A stretch of 64,000 nt of DNA from Sycon ciliatum (GCF_964019385.1 NC_088643.1:81082699-81146698); one strand, 5' to 3'; positions 1-11,265 are shown, counted from the first letter of the stretch. Notes: generated by a model not told the origin, from the sequence alone. A program made the numbers and translations.

Positions 1-63
1 ATTGATGCGCAGATTTTGTCCACGAGTAGACAAAGCCCAAATGACCCACCTTTCCAATATAAC

Positions 64-676
64 TAGGGGTGAAACGATTAAAGGATATTCCTTAACGGTT
101 AATCCAAAACTTATCGATTACTTATCGATTATTATCGATTAAGCACCACTGACGACAAAACTCACCATTTTGCATCAACTACAATCAATTTTGAAACTTC
201 AAAGAGAACAAAAAATAATGGAAACATCGACCGTCGCACAGGCACAAACTGATTCTGAAGACTACTTGTCCAGCACATGTGCAGTGAGTTCCGTGAAGCA
301 ACCGGAACGGAAGTTCGCGGATACGAATCAGTGCGCGGTGCAGAGAAAGGAGCCGGGTGTCACACAATAGATCTAGAGTACATCAGGTAGATCTACCGGG
401 TACGCGTGTAGTGTGTATCCAGAGCATGAGCAACTCGCTGTGCGTGCTGCACGCGTTGTTTGATACCTCCGTGCACGAGCGCATCGACTCGTACTCTGGT
501 ACATGTGCTGCACGCAGTAGAGTCATGTAGACACACTGCACCTGGCGGATATTTCGTCGTACCGTATACATGGTATAGTATGTCGTACGAAAATGCTGTA
601 GCGACTAGAAAAATCGTAATCGACTAGATTTTTTCGACTCATTAATCGACTTAACCACATAATCCTTTCACCCCTG
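64..676. mobile_element. hAT-like non-autonomous DNA transposon
   Basis: The element starts TAGGGGTGAAAC and ends with the inverse of CAGGGGTGAAAG. It is flanked on both sides by the exact 8-bp direct repeat AATATAAC (56-63 and 677-684), the target-duplication length expected of hAT elements. The interior carries repeated ATCGATTA-type motifs near both ends (sub-terminal repeats). The reading frames inside are short and show no BED finger or hAT dimerisation domain, so it is a non-autonomous copy. Superfamily is inferred from the 8-bp duplication and the CAGGGGTG-type end. Confidence 0.8.
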
Positions 677-684
677 AATATAAC

Positions 685-1439
685 CGAGAAAAATGACTGC
701 CTCTCGGTTCAATCAGGGTTGTATCATGTGATTTTAAGGCCCTTGGTGTGCAATTTTAGTAGATGAAGAATACTCGAAAACTCGAATATTCGATCGGAGA
801 AAATGAGACTCATTATCAGAGTACTCGAACTCGGGATCTCAGTGCCAACTTTCACCCCTACTTCGAAGTAAGATCTTGACCGTCCGGGTTCGAGTAAAGA
901 AAGCTGCTATGAAGATTCGTCCAAACGCGACCGAAACAGAGCAGATCTATGAAAATAATTTTCGTCACATGGAGTACTAAGATATTGATATTTTACCACT
1001 CCCTGTCTTGACACTTCGTAACCGCGTCGACCGACGAAAAAGTCCACATGTGCGCAACCTGACAGTTTACAAATATTCTTTAGCTTTTTTTCGTTGAAAT
1101 TTTCGTTGCAGTGCTACGAATTTTCATTGTGTGCGCGACCTCTCTACTGTCTCGCCTGTGCACATGCTTGCCTGCATCTGTGTGGTTTTACATTTGTGCA
1201 GACGCCTGACAGCAACGCAGCGCGAACTGATAGACAAGCTTGCTGAGGAGGAGGGTGAGACACACAGCTATGCTCTTGTTTCTTGTCTTGTTTGCTTGAC
1301 GGTCACTGAGTGACGACAGTACACAGAAACATCTGTGCTTAGCACCGCTCTACCCAGAGTTTTGATGTACTAGTATTACTATTAGTGCTCACCATTTCCG
1401 CGAGAAGACCTTTTCTTTAATCAATCTTTATTAACAGTG
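685..1439. other. Gene-free stretch
   Basis: No convincing exon or RNA gene. Short inverted motifs around 770-800 (CTCGAATATTCGA) and a TTTCACCCCTA string near 850 suggest another degraded element end, but no partner end was found. The 60-codon frame at 1131-1313 has no recognisable motif. Confidence 0.5.
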
Positions 1440-2312
1440 GATGTACACGTATGTGTGAGCTCTGGCCAGCACAGTGCAGCTCCGCAAACTCTTACCATCG
1501 TAAACACGTATGTGTGAGCTCTGGCCAGCACAGTGCAGCTCCGCAAACTCTTACCATCATAAACACGTATGTGTGAGCTCTGGCCAGCACAGTGCAGCTC
1601 CGCGAACTCTTACCATCGTAAACACGTATGTGTGAGCTCTGGCCAGCACAGTGCAGCTCCACAAACTCTTACCATCGTAACGTATGTGTGAGCTCTGGCC
1701 ACAGTGCAGCTCCGCAAACTCTTACCATCGTAAACACGTATGTGTGAGCTCTGGCCAGCACAGTGCAGCTCCGCAAACTCTTACCATCGTAATGTATGTG
1801 TGAGCTCTGGCCAGCACAGTGCAGCTCCGCAAACTCTTACCATCCTGACGTATGTGTGAGCTCTGGCCACAGTGCAGCTCCGCAAACTCTTACCATCGTA
1901 AACACGTATGTGTGAGCTCTGGCCAGCACAGTGCAGCTCCGCAAACTCTTACCATCGTAAACACGTATGTGTGAGCTCTGGCCAGCACAGTGCAGCTCCG
2001 CAAACTCTTACCATCGTAACGTATGTGTGAGCTCTGGCCAGCACAGTGCAGCTCGGCAAACTCTTACCATCGTAAACACGTATGTGTGAGCTCTGGCCAG
2101 CACAGTGCAGCTCCGCAAACTCTTACCATCGTAAACACGTATGTGTGAGCTCTGGCCAGCACAGTGCAGCTCAGCAAACTCTTACCATCGTAATGTATGT
2201 GTGAGCTCTGGCCAGCACAGTGCAGCTCCGCAAACTCTTACCATCGTAACGTATGTGTGAGCTCTGGCCACAGTGCAGCTCCGCAAACTCTTACAATCAT
2301 AAACTCCCTAGC
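1440..2312. repeat. 59-bp minisatellite, about 15 copies
   Basis: Direct tandem array with a unit of about 59 bp starting CGTATGTGTGAGCTCTGGCC and ending near CTTACCATCGTAAACA. Some units are 4 or more bases shorter because the junction reads CGTAACG or CGTAATG, or because AGC is missing after GGCC. Fifteen occurrences of GAGCTCTGGCC were counted by eye. Units are nearly identical, so the array is young or homogenised. It ends in a degenerate unit followed by an AAACAAAC tract near 2330. Confidence 0.95.
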
Positions 2313-2649
2313 TCTGAGAAACCTCAACAAACAAACAAACAAAAAGAAAAGATGTAGTGACATGATTTTTGGGCGGTTTACAGTGCGCAACTCTGCATAC
2401 TTCAGTACTACCGTGGTACATGTACTATGTGACAGTGGCAGTGAGTGAGTTGATGATTGGTGATGTCTTGGCCCATTTTCTTTTCTCAGTGGTGCTGTGT
2501 GCCAACAGTGTGCTTGTCTGATTGTAGTAAAATGTAATACCGGTATACACGCGCGACAGTGTTTGCTAGGAAAGTGCCATTCTATTAATGTACAGCCATG
2601 TTCAACGAGAGAGCTTGGAAGCTCAGGGCCCTACGCTATGCTTTTTTGC

Positions 2650-2786
2650 CTTGATGACCTAGACAAAAAAAGCATAGGGATAAATTCTTATAAATTTCTA
2701 CTTTTTGTTTTTAGACATAACCTGGGATTCGAACCCGCACTATCGCCCTGCATGCATCCCCCGATACACTTCGCACACATACTATT
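2650..2786 (-). mobile_element. tRNA-derived SINE-like repeat, copy 1
   Basis: On the minus strand this repeat holds GTGCGGGTTCGAATCCCAGG, a strong match to the tRNA T-arm/B-box consensus GGTTCGAATCC. About 130 bp are shared with a second copy at 7188-7322, in the same orientation. The 5' tRNA-like half is degenerate (a weak A-box-like GCGAAGTGTA lies upstream) and the body ends in an A/T-rich tail. Two dispersed copies with a conserved pol III B box argue for a SINE rather than a tRNA gene, because no cloverleaf can be closed. Confidence 0.5.
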
Positions 2787-3253
2787 ATCCATATAAAAAT
2801 CGCTCTGTGAGCGGTTCTGAAAAACCTTTACTGGTACTGCCCCGTCGTAAAAGTAAGAAATTAGAACTGGCCCATTGTCCCCCCAAATGCGAACTGATCC
2901 ACCTAAATCGCGAATGACGGGACCCGAACGCACCAGTAGCACGAGGTCGGGAGGGCACAGGATCATAGGGTAACACTAGTAGTAGTAGAATTTATTATTT
3001 TGATAGGGAAGCCTACCGCTAGTACCATACATGGCCTATGCCTAGGCTATGGTCCGGACCAACGTCCCCATCTGCATCCACAGGTAGGAACCTCGTGCTA
3101 CTGGTGCGTTCGGGTCCCGTCATTCGCGATTTAGGTGGATCAGTTCGCATTTGGGGGGACAATGGGCCAGTTCTAATTTCTTACTTTTACGACGGGGCAG
3201 TACCAGTAAAGGTTTTTCAGAACCGCTCACAGAGCGATTTTTATATGGATAAT
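2784..3253. mobile_element. Palindromic MITE-like element with 163-bp arms
   Basis: Left arm 2784-2946 is the near-perfect reverse complement of right arm 3091-3253, with a 144-bp spacer. Arms begin ATTATCCATATAAAAATCGC. No transposase is encoded. Reading frames on either strand across the arms are mirror images of each other and are not genes. The left end abuts the SINE-like copy, so the flanking duplication cannot be read. Confidence 0.85.
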
Positions 3254-4461
3254 TTCAGCTCTTTTTCCGTTCCCTCCCCACCCCAACCCCGAAGGTAAAC
3301 ATGATGACCACGCGCGCGATGTACTGTATGTAGCCATGCGACTGCAATAACACACTGATACATACCAGCCCTCCCCGCCTCGCTACCCCGCACACAGATA
3401 CACAAACATGTGTATGCACACGGCACACACACGTGGCCACGCACACATACGCACATGCACACGACACAAACAGGAACTTCTTCATGTATAATGCCATGCA
3501 AAGCAGTGGCCACCGTACTTGAGGAAGTCAGTTGTGAAACAAAAATAATTCAACTACAGCGTGTAGACAAGCTGACGGCCAAAGCACAACATAGCAAACA
3601 TGACATTTGCCCAAGGATTGCAGTTTGCAGACCATGCCATGGAAGCAGCGAATACAGAATGTAATATCATACAAAGTGACAAGCAAGGACGTGGCCATCA
3701 TACACCAGAAACTTGCAGAAAGTCACATATCCAACAGATAGAGAAGTGAACAGCAATCTGATACAGCCCACACAGGACAAAGCGGACCTGAAACTCGTCC
3801 CAGGATCGCAAGTGGCAAACCCTTTTCAATGCATAACATGCAGGTGTACGTTAGACGCATGAACATCTGACCGTGTCGCCAGCATACAATGTCATCACAT
3901 GTTTACCCCACAAGTTACACACATGCACAGTAGAAGCACAATGAAAGCAATGGAAAAGTACGATGTGGTTGCTGAAGCATCTTCACACTTCAAATTCAGA
4001 CTTCAATGTGGTCGTCACGGGATGATATACCTGCAAGATACAAGTGATGAAGAAAGAAAGCAGAAGGTCGTGAGGTAGGCTATGAGACACCACAAACGGT
4101 TCACCTACATGTCTGTTCAGGGCTAGTGCACTCACACGGAGAATTGTCATAATCGAGCATTTCTCAAACTGAGAAGTGCAATGAAATCCACTTGCATGCA
4201 CAGGAGCAATTTTGCAATATTATGATGCGCAATTCGACACGATCTGCGATGCTGCGTGCGATGTGCCCCTGCTGTCATGATAGTGACAGTCACCGCTGTA
4301 TGTTTTGTCAACGTCGCCCATGCACTCTTCTGTCAAGTCCAAAGTGCTCACATACTTGGCAATGTTTTTGCAGTGATTAACTTTTATCCTAGTTATGTCA
4401 CGGGTAGCTTTAATGAAGTACCCGCAGGCCGTGTCGATCTGCACATCGTCCACTCTCTCAT
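3254..4461. other. Gene-free stretch with CA-rich patch
   Basis: Irregular CACACA/GCACAC tract at about 3390-3475. The rest is unique-looking sequence with no exon that could be supported. Confidence 0.5.
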
Positions 4462-4684
4462 GTACTTGGCCTGCTTTGTCTGTGTATCCATTTCATGTGC
4501 GATCCACAAAATCGACTAGACAGTGGGTGCAATACGCTCTCTACCTGAAGACGTTCTTCTGGCGACATCTCGCCATGTACTTGGCCTGGCTTTGTCTGTG
4601 TATCCATTTCATGTTCGATCAACAAAATCTCAATGCACTACAGAGACTAGACAGTGGGTGCAATACGCTCTCTATCTGAAGACG
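4462..4684. repeat. Two-copy direct duplication of about 100 bp
   Basis: 4462-4553 (GTACTTGGCCTGCTTTGTC through CTACCTGAAGACG) is repeated at 4577-4684 with a small internal insertion and several substitutions. Non-coding. Confidence 0.85.
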
Positions 4685-4732
4685 TGAACCATTAAATTTC
4701 TTGGAAAAGTTATACGTACACCTGAAACGTAA

Positions 4733-5522
4733 GGGCCGTTTCACACGAGGTACAAAATCGCGTACATGTCACGTTTCCGGTTATGTTCCCTAGGAGATGG
4801 AGCACTTTTGGCGCGAAATGTGAAACGCATCGTGTACGTTTTCAGCAAGACCAGGAGGGGTGTAGAAAGCAGGATATACCCAGCGTTCTACTGACAAACT
4901 TCGTTTTCCTTGCATTGTGATCTGTCGTCGTGTTTGCTTTTTTTGCTTCTGTTTGCTTTCATTGCTGGTTGCTGGTTGTGCCTTCCGTTTCGGACAATGC
5001 CTCGCCAAATATTCTCTGATGACCTGGAGGCTAGACTTATTGAGTTGTGGGCCGACTATCAAAAGTCAAAAAGTGGCCAGATGGTGAAGCGTATTGTGAG
5101 GGAAAGGGAGATCGCCGAGAAACTCAATGCTGCGTTCCGCTCAGGATGGTTGAATCCAGAGAAAAACTTGAAATTACACTTTGAACAAGCGAGGGCAATG
5201 CAGTCCTTCTACGCCTCGCCATCCTTTGCAACCTCTCTCGTCCGTTCATCTTTCTCTCCTTGTGGCGATCAAAGAAAACGAGAATCAGGGAGAGAACATC
5301 TCCTTGCCAAACTAATAATAATTATTATTATTTTGTGTTCAAAACTCCCGCGTTCGCATGCGGATTCCGTTTTTTTCGACTTCTGTGCGAGGCAGGTCAA
5401 AGCTGCCATGGCGACTGCTGCTTGAAAAGCATGTTGCGACACTCGTGTGAAATCACGCGCTGTGTACTGTGCCTAGAACGCCCATTCGTGAAAAGCCATG
5501 TACACCTCGTGTGAAACGGCCC
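4733..5522. mobile_element. PIF/Harbinger-like transposon, 790 bp
   Basis: Terminal inverted repeat GGGCCGTTTCACACGAGGT at the left end and its reverse complement at the right end. Both sides carry the 3-bp repeat TAA (4730-4732, 5523-5525), the TWA target duplication typical of PIF/Harbinger. A related copy of the flanks lacks the element: GTACACCTTAAACG-TAA-TGAAGTACAGG at 5698-5724 is the empty site, which proves the ends. The element carries one frame (4997-5425) resembling a Myb/MADF-type DNA-binding protein. No DDE nuclease is present, so it is an internally deleted or non-autonomous copy. Confidence 0.88.
4997..5425 (+). CDS. Element-encoded Myb/MADF-like DNA-binding protein fragment
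   Basis: The 142-codon frame starts at ATG 4997 inside the Harbinger-like element. Residues 1-50 (MPRQIFSDDLEARLIELWAD, then a basic REREIAEKLN helix) have the spacing of Myb/SANT-like or MADF domains: acidic residues, LIELW, then a basic helix ending in IAEKL. PIF/Harbinger elements commonly carry such a protein beside the nuclease and use it for target recognition and nuclear import. After about residue 85 the sequence becomes low-complexity (an isoleucine run from ATT repeats), so the C-terminus is probably decayed. The frame is open upstream to 4910 but the internal ATG fits the family start better. Confidence 0.5.
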   Translation: MPRQIFSDDLEARLIELWADYQKSKSGQMVKRIVREREIAEKLNAAFRSGWLNPEKNLKLHFEQARAMQSFYASPSFATSLVRSSFSPCGDQRKRESGREHLLAKLIIIIIILCSKLPRSHADSVFFDFCARQVKAAMATAA

Positions 5523-5850
5523 TAATGAAGTACAGGAATAGAGAGAGTGACTACAATACGCTCTCGACCTGATAATAGTGATAACGTGAGTACAAGACAC
5601 TCTCCACCTGATAACGTGTTAGAAGGTAACATGTCTACAGTCCCACCATACCCTTCCGACACGACTGTAGACCATTAATTTTTTTGAGAAGTTATACGTA
5701 CACCTTAAACGTAATGAAGTACAGGAATAGAGAGAGTGACTACAATACGCTCTCGACCTGATAACGTGAGTACAAGACACTCTCCACCTGATAACGTGTT
5801 ACAGTAGTAGAAGGTAACAGGTCTACAGTCCCACCGTACCCTTCATCATT
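5523..5850. repeat. Tandem duplication carrying the empty insertion site
   Basis: TAATGAAGTACAGGAATAG and about 120 following bases occur at 5523-5650 and again at 5712-5840. The segment ahead of the second copy (5668-5711) matches the segment left of the Harbinger element (4688-4729). The region is therefore a duplicated unit into whose first copy the transposon inserted. Confidence 0.9.
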
Positions 5851-5904
5851 CCTCATTCACCATCGCGCGATACCCTGGCACACACTGGCAACATATCAAT
5901 GGGG

Positions 5905-6870
5905 TGCCTTACCGTCGTCTAGAGGAGACGTCTTCGCAGCAATATTTTCCCTCCTGCGCATTCAGTCGCCGACGCGACAGCGTTCACGGGGTCCGTTCCA
6001 GTTGCGGAAGACATTCGATTCATCGGGCCAATTCAGAAACAGGGCCGTGGACACACAGGGGGCAGAGGAGAGACATTGTTAGTGGACAAGAAATATGCAG
6101 TGGCAAGTGGCGAGTGCCGCATGGATGTCAAGTTGTCATGCACAATTCAGCTATTACTTACGGTCCAGCTAGTCCTGCCATTGCTCGCTCGTCCTGGTTC
6201 CTCCTCGTTCGTCTTCCTGCACGTCTGCACTTCTCCTTCCCCACCGTTGGCTTTGCGGTACGAGGGTGCCGGAAGGAATTCGCATCATGTATCCATGTAC
6301 ATGAAGTCCCACCATGACTCTCCATGTACATGTCCACGGCCACGTCAGCAGTTTGTATAGTACCGGAAGGAGTTCCCACGATGTCTCCAAAGGCCTAGAG
6401 CGGACGTCTTTGCAGCAATTCTTTTCGCCCTGCGCATTCAGTTCGCCGACGATGTCTCCAAAGGCAAAGGCCTAGAGCCTAGTAGAGGGGACGTCTTTGC
6501 AGCAATTCTTTTCACCCTAGTACCCTGCACATTCACTCCGCCGACACGACAGCGTTTACCATGGTTTACGGGGCCGTTCCAGGTGCAAAAGGTCCACGTC
6601 AGCAGTTCTCAACTATTTCGCGTACGGGATAGTCGCCGCGACAGCGTTTAAGGGGTCGTTCCAGGTGCAAAAGGTATCCATCAATGGCACTTTGCAGTAT
6701 GGGGTACGGAAAAGGGGCCTCCTCGTTCGACTTCGTCGACTTCTGCAGTTCTCCTTCCCGTCAGGGGTACCGAAAGGGGCCTCCTCGCAGTTGTCCTTGC
6801 CGTCAGGTCCACGTCATGCAGTTCTCAACTATTTCGCGTACGGGATAGTCGTCTTTGTCGTACGCGACAT
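5905..6870. repeat. Complex imperfect repeat block
   Basis: Motifs such as GACGTCTTTGCAGCAATTCT, CGACAGCGTT and GTTCCAGGTGCAAAAGGT recur at about 5925-6010, 6400-6450, 6490-6590 and 6635-6680. AGGGGCCTCCTCG recurs at 6712 and 6776, and CTATTTCGCGTACGGGATAG at about 6610 and 6829. Several frames stay open here because of the GC-rich repeats; none resembles a known protein. Probably an old duplicated transposon fragment. Confidence 0.6.
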
Positions 6871-7187
6871 CGGCGTTTACCGAGTGGCATTGGCACAAAG
6901 CAGACCGTTGACGGGGTCACGTGTCAAAAAAGTATCAACAACGTGTCGACTACGTGTCGACCACGTGTATAGCGGTACACTCAGCGGTACACTAATTCTC
7001 GTGCCATTCTCGTGTCACAAAACTGGAACATCGAGTACCAGTATGGAAAGGCTTCAGACAGGAAGCCTTTCCAATTTCTATTTGAAAGCCCTATTTGAAT
7101 ATGCATTGTGGCCAGCCGTCTTTGATTGTACGGTACGGGACAGGTACGGGTCAGGTACGGTCGAGGGTATTACGACACCATCTACCG

Positions 7188-7322
7188 CCTTGATGACGGC
7201 AAAAAAAAGAATAGGGATGTTATAAATTTTTCAATTTCCTATTTTTTCAGGCATTACCTGGGATTCGAACCCGCACTATCGCCCTACATGCATTCCCCCA
7301 TACACTTCGCATTCATACTCAT
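7188..7322 (-). mobile_element. tRNA-derived SINE-like repeat, copy 2
   Basis: Second copy of the repeat at 2650-2786, again with GTGCGGGTTCGAATCCCAGG on the minus strand (B box). Homology runs from CCTTGATGAC to TTCGCA with scattered substitutions. Flanks differ from those of copy 1, as expected for a dispersed SINE. Confidence 0.5.
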
Positions 7323-9286
7323 TCTTCCAAGTTGCTTCACGTTATGATCTTGCGTTTAAAAGCCCTATTTGAATAGTGCGGCCAGCTGTATATGGCCAGC
7401 TGTGTTTGGTACGGTACGGTACGGTACGGTACGGGACAGATACGGGATAGCGCCAGGCGTGACACAAACACACAAACAAACAAACACCAAATTAAAGCTG
7501 TGTGGACCCTGGCTAGCGCCAGACGTTACTAAAGTAACGTCTTCTGCATAGCTACGGGAATAAAATCCATTTTCTTGTTTGCACCCTGCTTCCATGCACA
7601 GCCCAGTGTTCACAGGGAGGGGAGGGGGGGGGGGGGCTTTATAATGCACAGAGCCAGTTGTCTCACACACAGTCAGATTTCCATGAGCATCATCATGTGT
7701 ACTTCTGAGTCCTGACCTACCCGCACATGTATGGTATTTCTTCATGGCGTGACTCTTAGGTGCTGAGGAGAAGGCCGTTGAACAACCAGGCTTCTTCCGC
7801 AGGCTCTGGGACAAGCTTTTTGTCAGCTTCGATCCTGAGAAGGAGAAAGAAACTAATGCACGGCGGCGGCATTCAACTGGTGGTTGACCGTCTTCAACAT
7901 CCATTGCTACTACAATTGTAGTCGACTGTCTTCAGCATCGACGCCCACTGCAGTCGGTAATTGTGCTGGTCACTTTGCCGTTTCCAACTGCCATTCCACC
8001 CACATACCTTATACTGGTACTGCGGTGACGTGCCGTGTCCTGCAACAGTCATCATGCAGCACCGGTGCAGATGGTCCTGCAACAGTCATCATGCAGCGCC
8101 GGTGCAGATGGTGTTGTGGCTGGGATCATTCATACCAAGTGCCGAGGTACTCTTTGGAATTTGATGTGCCTGCACAAACAACTTCACCTTGAATTAGGCT
8201 ATTTTATTCTGGTTTCTTATTATTATAAACATGTTGGCTACTTCACTGGTCAGTGATCACAGTGCTAAATCCCCTCTAGGCTGATGTATTCATGCTTGAA
8301 TCCACTGCACAGCACTGTCATGCTCCTCTGCTCAAAGGTGCAGATTTTGATTGCGCTGTTTCGGAACTGCTATAGTATATCAAGTTGAAGCCTCGGTCCT
8401 TGCACTGTGAAATGTTGAATACAGAAGGTTTGAACAACATGCCGCCGTAAGGAATAAGTGAACGAAGAGCGAGCTGTGTTCTTCATTGTGAGATTATTGA
8501 AGCATTATCCAGAGACAGTTATTCTCCACTTGGTGTGTGCTCATTCACCTGTCATGCTCACATCTGTGCGAAACCGACACACCAGTAACCGACAATGAGT
8601 CAAAAACCGGTCGTATTTCACATACCGGTAATCAAATGTAGCGTCAATCAGTGACAATCACTGAGTTGTGCAGAAGGGTATTCACAACTCACGCTTTCAA
8701 TCCATTGTCCAGAGTGCATGCAGCGTGAAGTTTTTGCATAAGCGAAGGACCTACAAAGAGAGACCAAACAAGTCTACAATGCATGTCGCCTCACTGTGCC
8801 AATGGAAAGCCACGGGTGCCGTGTAGATTCGTGTTCTGCACAGAATGGGGAGATGGGACGGACCGCAGGAAGCACTTTTTGAATGGTCCAGTCATACCAT
8901 AGTCTTTCTTGTAATATTCTTCATTTGTGTGTATGATAATAGTGGAAGGGTGAAATTAATGGCCTCCTGAGCATTTAACACTGGGGGCTGCCTTCTTGCC
9001 TGTACTCATGCAAAGGCCAGGAACTCTCGTGCCAACACACCTACAATATTAAAATTAATAGTCCTATTTTTGCATGATTTCTTGATCCAAATTTCATCCT
9101 TCACGAACATTTACCATTGCGTTTAATTTCCGGAATGGGTAAGTGAAGCATTGTAATGAAGATGACATGCCACGCAACTATAGCTAGCCCATAATTACAA
9201 AAGAGTCAAAAGACATAATCACATGCAGTTATCTACTCTTGGTTACGGGCTCTTACTGGTATGAGTGGTATCGTACATAATAGAAA
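7323..9286. other. Gene-free stretch with small repeats
   Basis: Holds an ACGGT pentanucleotide run (about 7408-7435), a G run (about 7620-7637) and a short duplication of CAGTCATCATGCAGC (about 8045-8110). No exon with convincing splice sites and protein similarity was found. Confidence 0.5.
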
Positions 9287-9542
9287 TATCGAAAAGTATT
9301 CTTTCTAGACCAAAGAGTGGTATATTTGATAACATTTAATAACGATAGAAATTTTTACGATACTTCTCCAGACGTTTTGTTGTTCTGAACAACATCGTCA
9401 GTGGATAAACTCCTTCTTTATCCACTGACGATGTTGTTCAGAACAACGAAACGTCTGGAGAAGTATCGTAAAAATTTCTATCGTTATTTAAAAATGTTAT
9501 CAAATATACCACTCTTTGGTCTAGAAAGAATACTTTTCGATA
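9287..9542. mobile_element. Near-perfect palindrome (foldback MITE)
   Basis: Arms of about 125 bp begin TATCGAAAAGTATTCTTTCT and meet at a short spacer around 9414 (GGATAAACTCC/TTCTTTATCC). The arms differ by only a few bases. No coding content. The whole unit would form one long hairpin. Confidence 0.9.
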
Positions 9543-9860
9543 ATTATTACAATGAGAGTGAATAATCAACGGCTTGTCCACCAACTCTTTTTCTATAATA
9601 GAAATAGTCACTCTTTGCCACGTATAAAACAGGAACAATTATTGTCTTTATAAACCAGCATCATTTTCAGTAACCAAAATGCCCTCCTCATGGACATAGT
9701 GACATTGCAACAGTAAAAAGTGCCGGATTAACTTAAAAATGAACCACTAGCGCTATAGCATGCTAGCACTGTATACTTCTTCTGTTTGTTTTTTTGAAGT
9801 AATAATTAACGTACCTGTACTGTGTGCCAGCAAGCGTACAAAATAATATAAATTTTATGT

Positions 9861-9987
9861 ATCTAATATTGACTGAGTACGAGGTCAATATAGGAAATAA
9901 AAGCCGAGTAAAAGACCGAGGCGAAGCCGAGGTCTTTTACGAGGTTTTTATTTCCTATACTGACCAAGTACGAAGTCAATATTAGAT
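9861..9987. repeat. Imperfect hairpin with ACCGAGGCGAAGCCGAGGT core
   Basis: ATCTAATATTGACT on the left pairs with its reverse complement on the right; arms of about 55 bp surround the core at 9916-9934. The same 19-base core sits at the centre of a hairpin with different arms at 62290-62427. Confidence 0.8.
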
Positions 9988-11173
9988 TTATCACGACAAA
10001 CAGTCCGTATTTCAAATTCCAGAACGATAACCTCATGAATCCCGGTTTTATGATTGCACAACCGTTGCACCACCACCTACTCATGCAGTGACAATGCTGC
10101 ACTAGGCACGTGCACCGTTCAACTGCGCAACCCCGAAGCAGTCAATATAGCCCTAAGGAGTGAAATATGCAGGAATATTTGACTGCTTAGGTATGGCAAA
10201 AATCTATGCGAGTCAATACTAAGGGAGTGATAAAGTATTTTATACGCTTGCTCGCACACAGGTAGGTACGTGCACGGGCACATGCAACACGAGACGCTGC
10301 ACATGCCGCGAGACACTACACTCTACAGTATGCTATGAATATAAAGCAGCAACTACCGATATTTACTCTTCCCTGACTGGACAGCAGTCAGCAGTCATGT
10401 TAGCTGAGACGGAGAAGATCTGTGAAAACTTGAAAAGCAAACTATGCTACAGCTAATATAGGTACCGGTATGTACGGCGTTAGAGTGCACAACAACCAGT
10501 GCACAGGAGTCAATTTAAATCTTCCGAGAGATCAAGTTCTCTGCATGGCGGAGCTAAAACTACAAAACATATGAAACCGAGCGTTGAAAACAGAACTGGG
10601 TGCAATTCAAGTAGACTGTGAAGAAGACAACGCGGGGACGGGGCAATCACAGCCACAGACAGCAGCAGTCAGCTGTCACGAAGGCAAATGATACACAATG
10701 TCAGTGGCCACAGGGATATACTAGAGACCAAAAAAAGAGAAAAGAGAAAAGAGAGAGAGACACACACACACACACACAGGATACAATACATGTACACATC
10801 ATAAAGCAGACCAGGGTTTTGGTGGACATCAACAAAACAGAATAAGTATAAGCAATGAGGGGGGGGGGGGGGGGGGGAGGCAGCTGGCAGAACAAATGAG
10901 CTTTATACAGGCAATGAAAATAACTGACAGGACAGTGGGGTGGTAACGACACATGGTACTTTACAGGAGGAATAAACTCTCATTGCCACAACAGGATGCT
11001 ATAGTAGAGCGCTCGGCAGCGGCGAGTATTAAATAAGAGCATCAGCAAAAGGATACAACGAAAGCGTGATGCATGCAATGGACCCAGAGTGGTCCTGAGA
11101 TCACGCCAACACCAGGTTGGATCGCGAAAATGCATGAGCATAGGTAGTCTGTGGGATACAGTCAAGACTACAG

Positions 11174-11176
<3 letters not shown>
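9988..11176. other. Gene-free stretch downstream of the UBE2 gene
   Basis: Contains a purine-rich AAAAGAGA/CACACA patch (10728-10780) and a G run at about 10859-10877. The right part is the likely 3' untranslated and downstream region of the minus-strand UBE2 gene. No clear AATAAA was seen on the minus strand close to the stop codon. Confidence 0.45.

Positions 11177-11265
<89 letters not shown>
11177..11265. repeat. (GA)n microsatellite in UBE2 3' untranslated region
   Basis: An uninterrupted GA tract of about 44 units ends 12 bases beyond the UBE2 stop codon. In mRNA sense it is a (CU)n tract at the very start of the 3' untranslated region. Confidence 0.95.

Noticed and set aside
2688..3298. 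Matching 70-92-codon frames around the 2.8-3.25 kb palindrome
   Set aside because: They encode the same peptide from the two inverted arms of a MITE-like element; no start context or domain.
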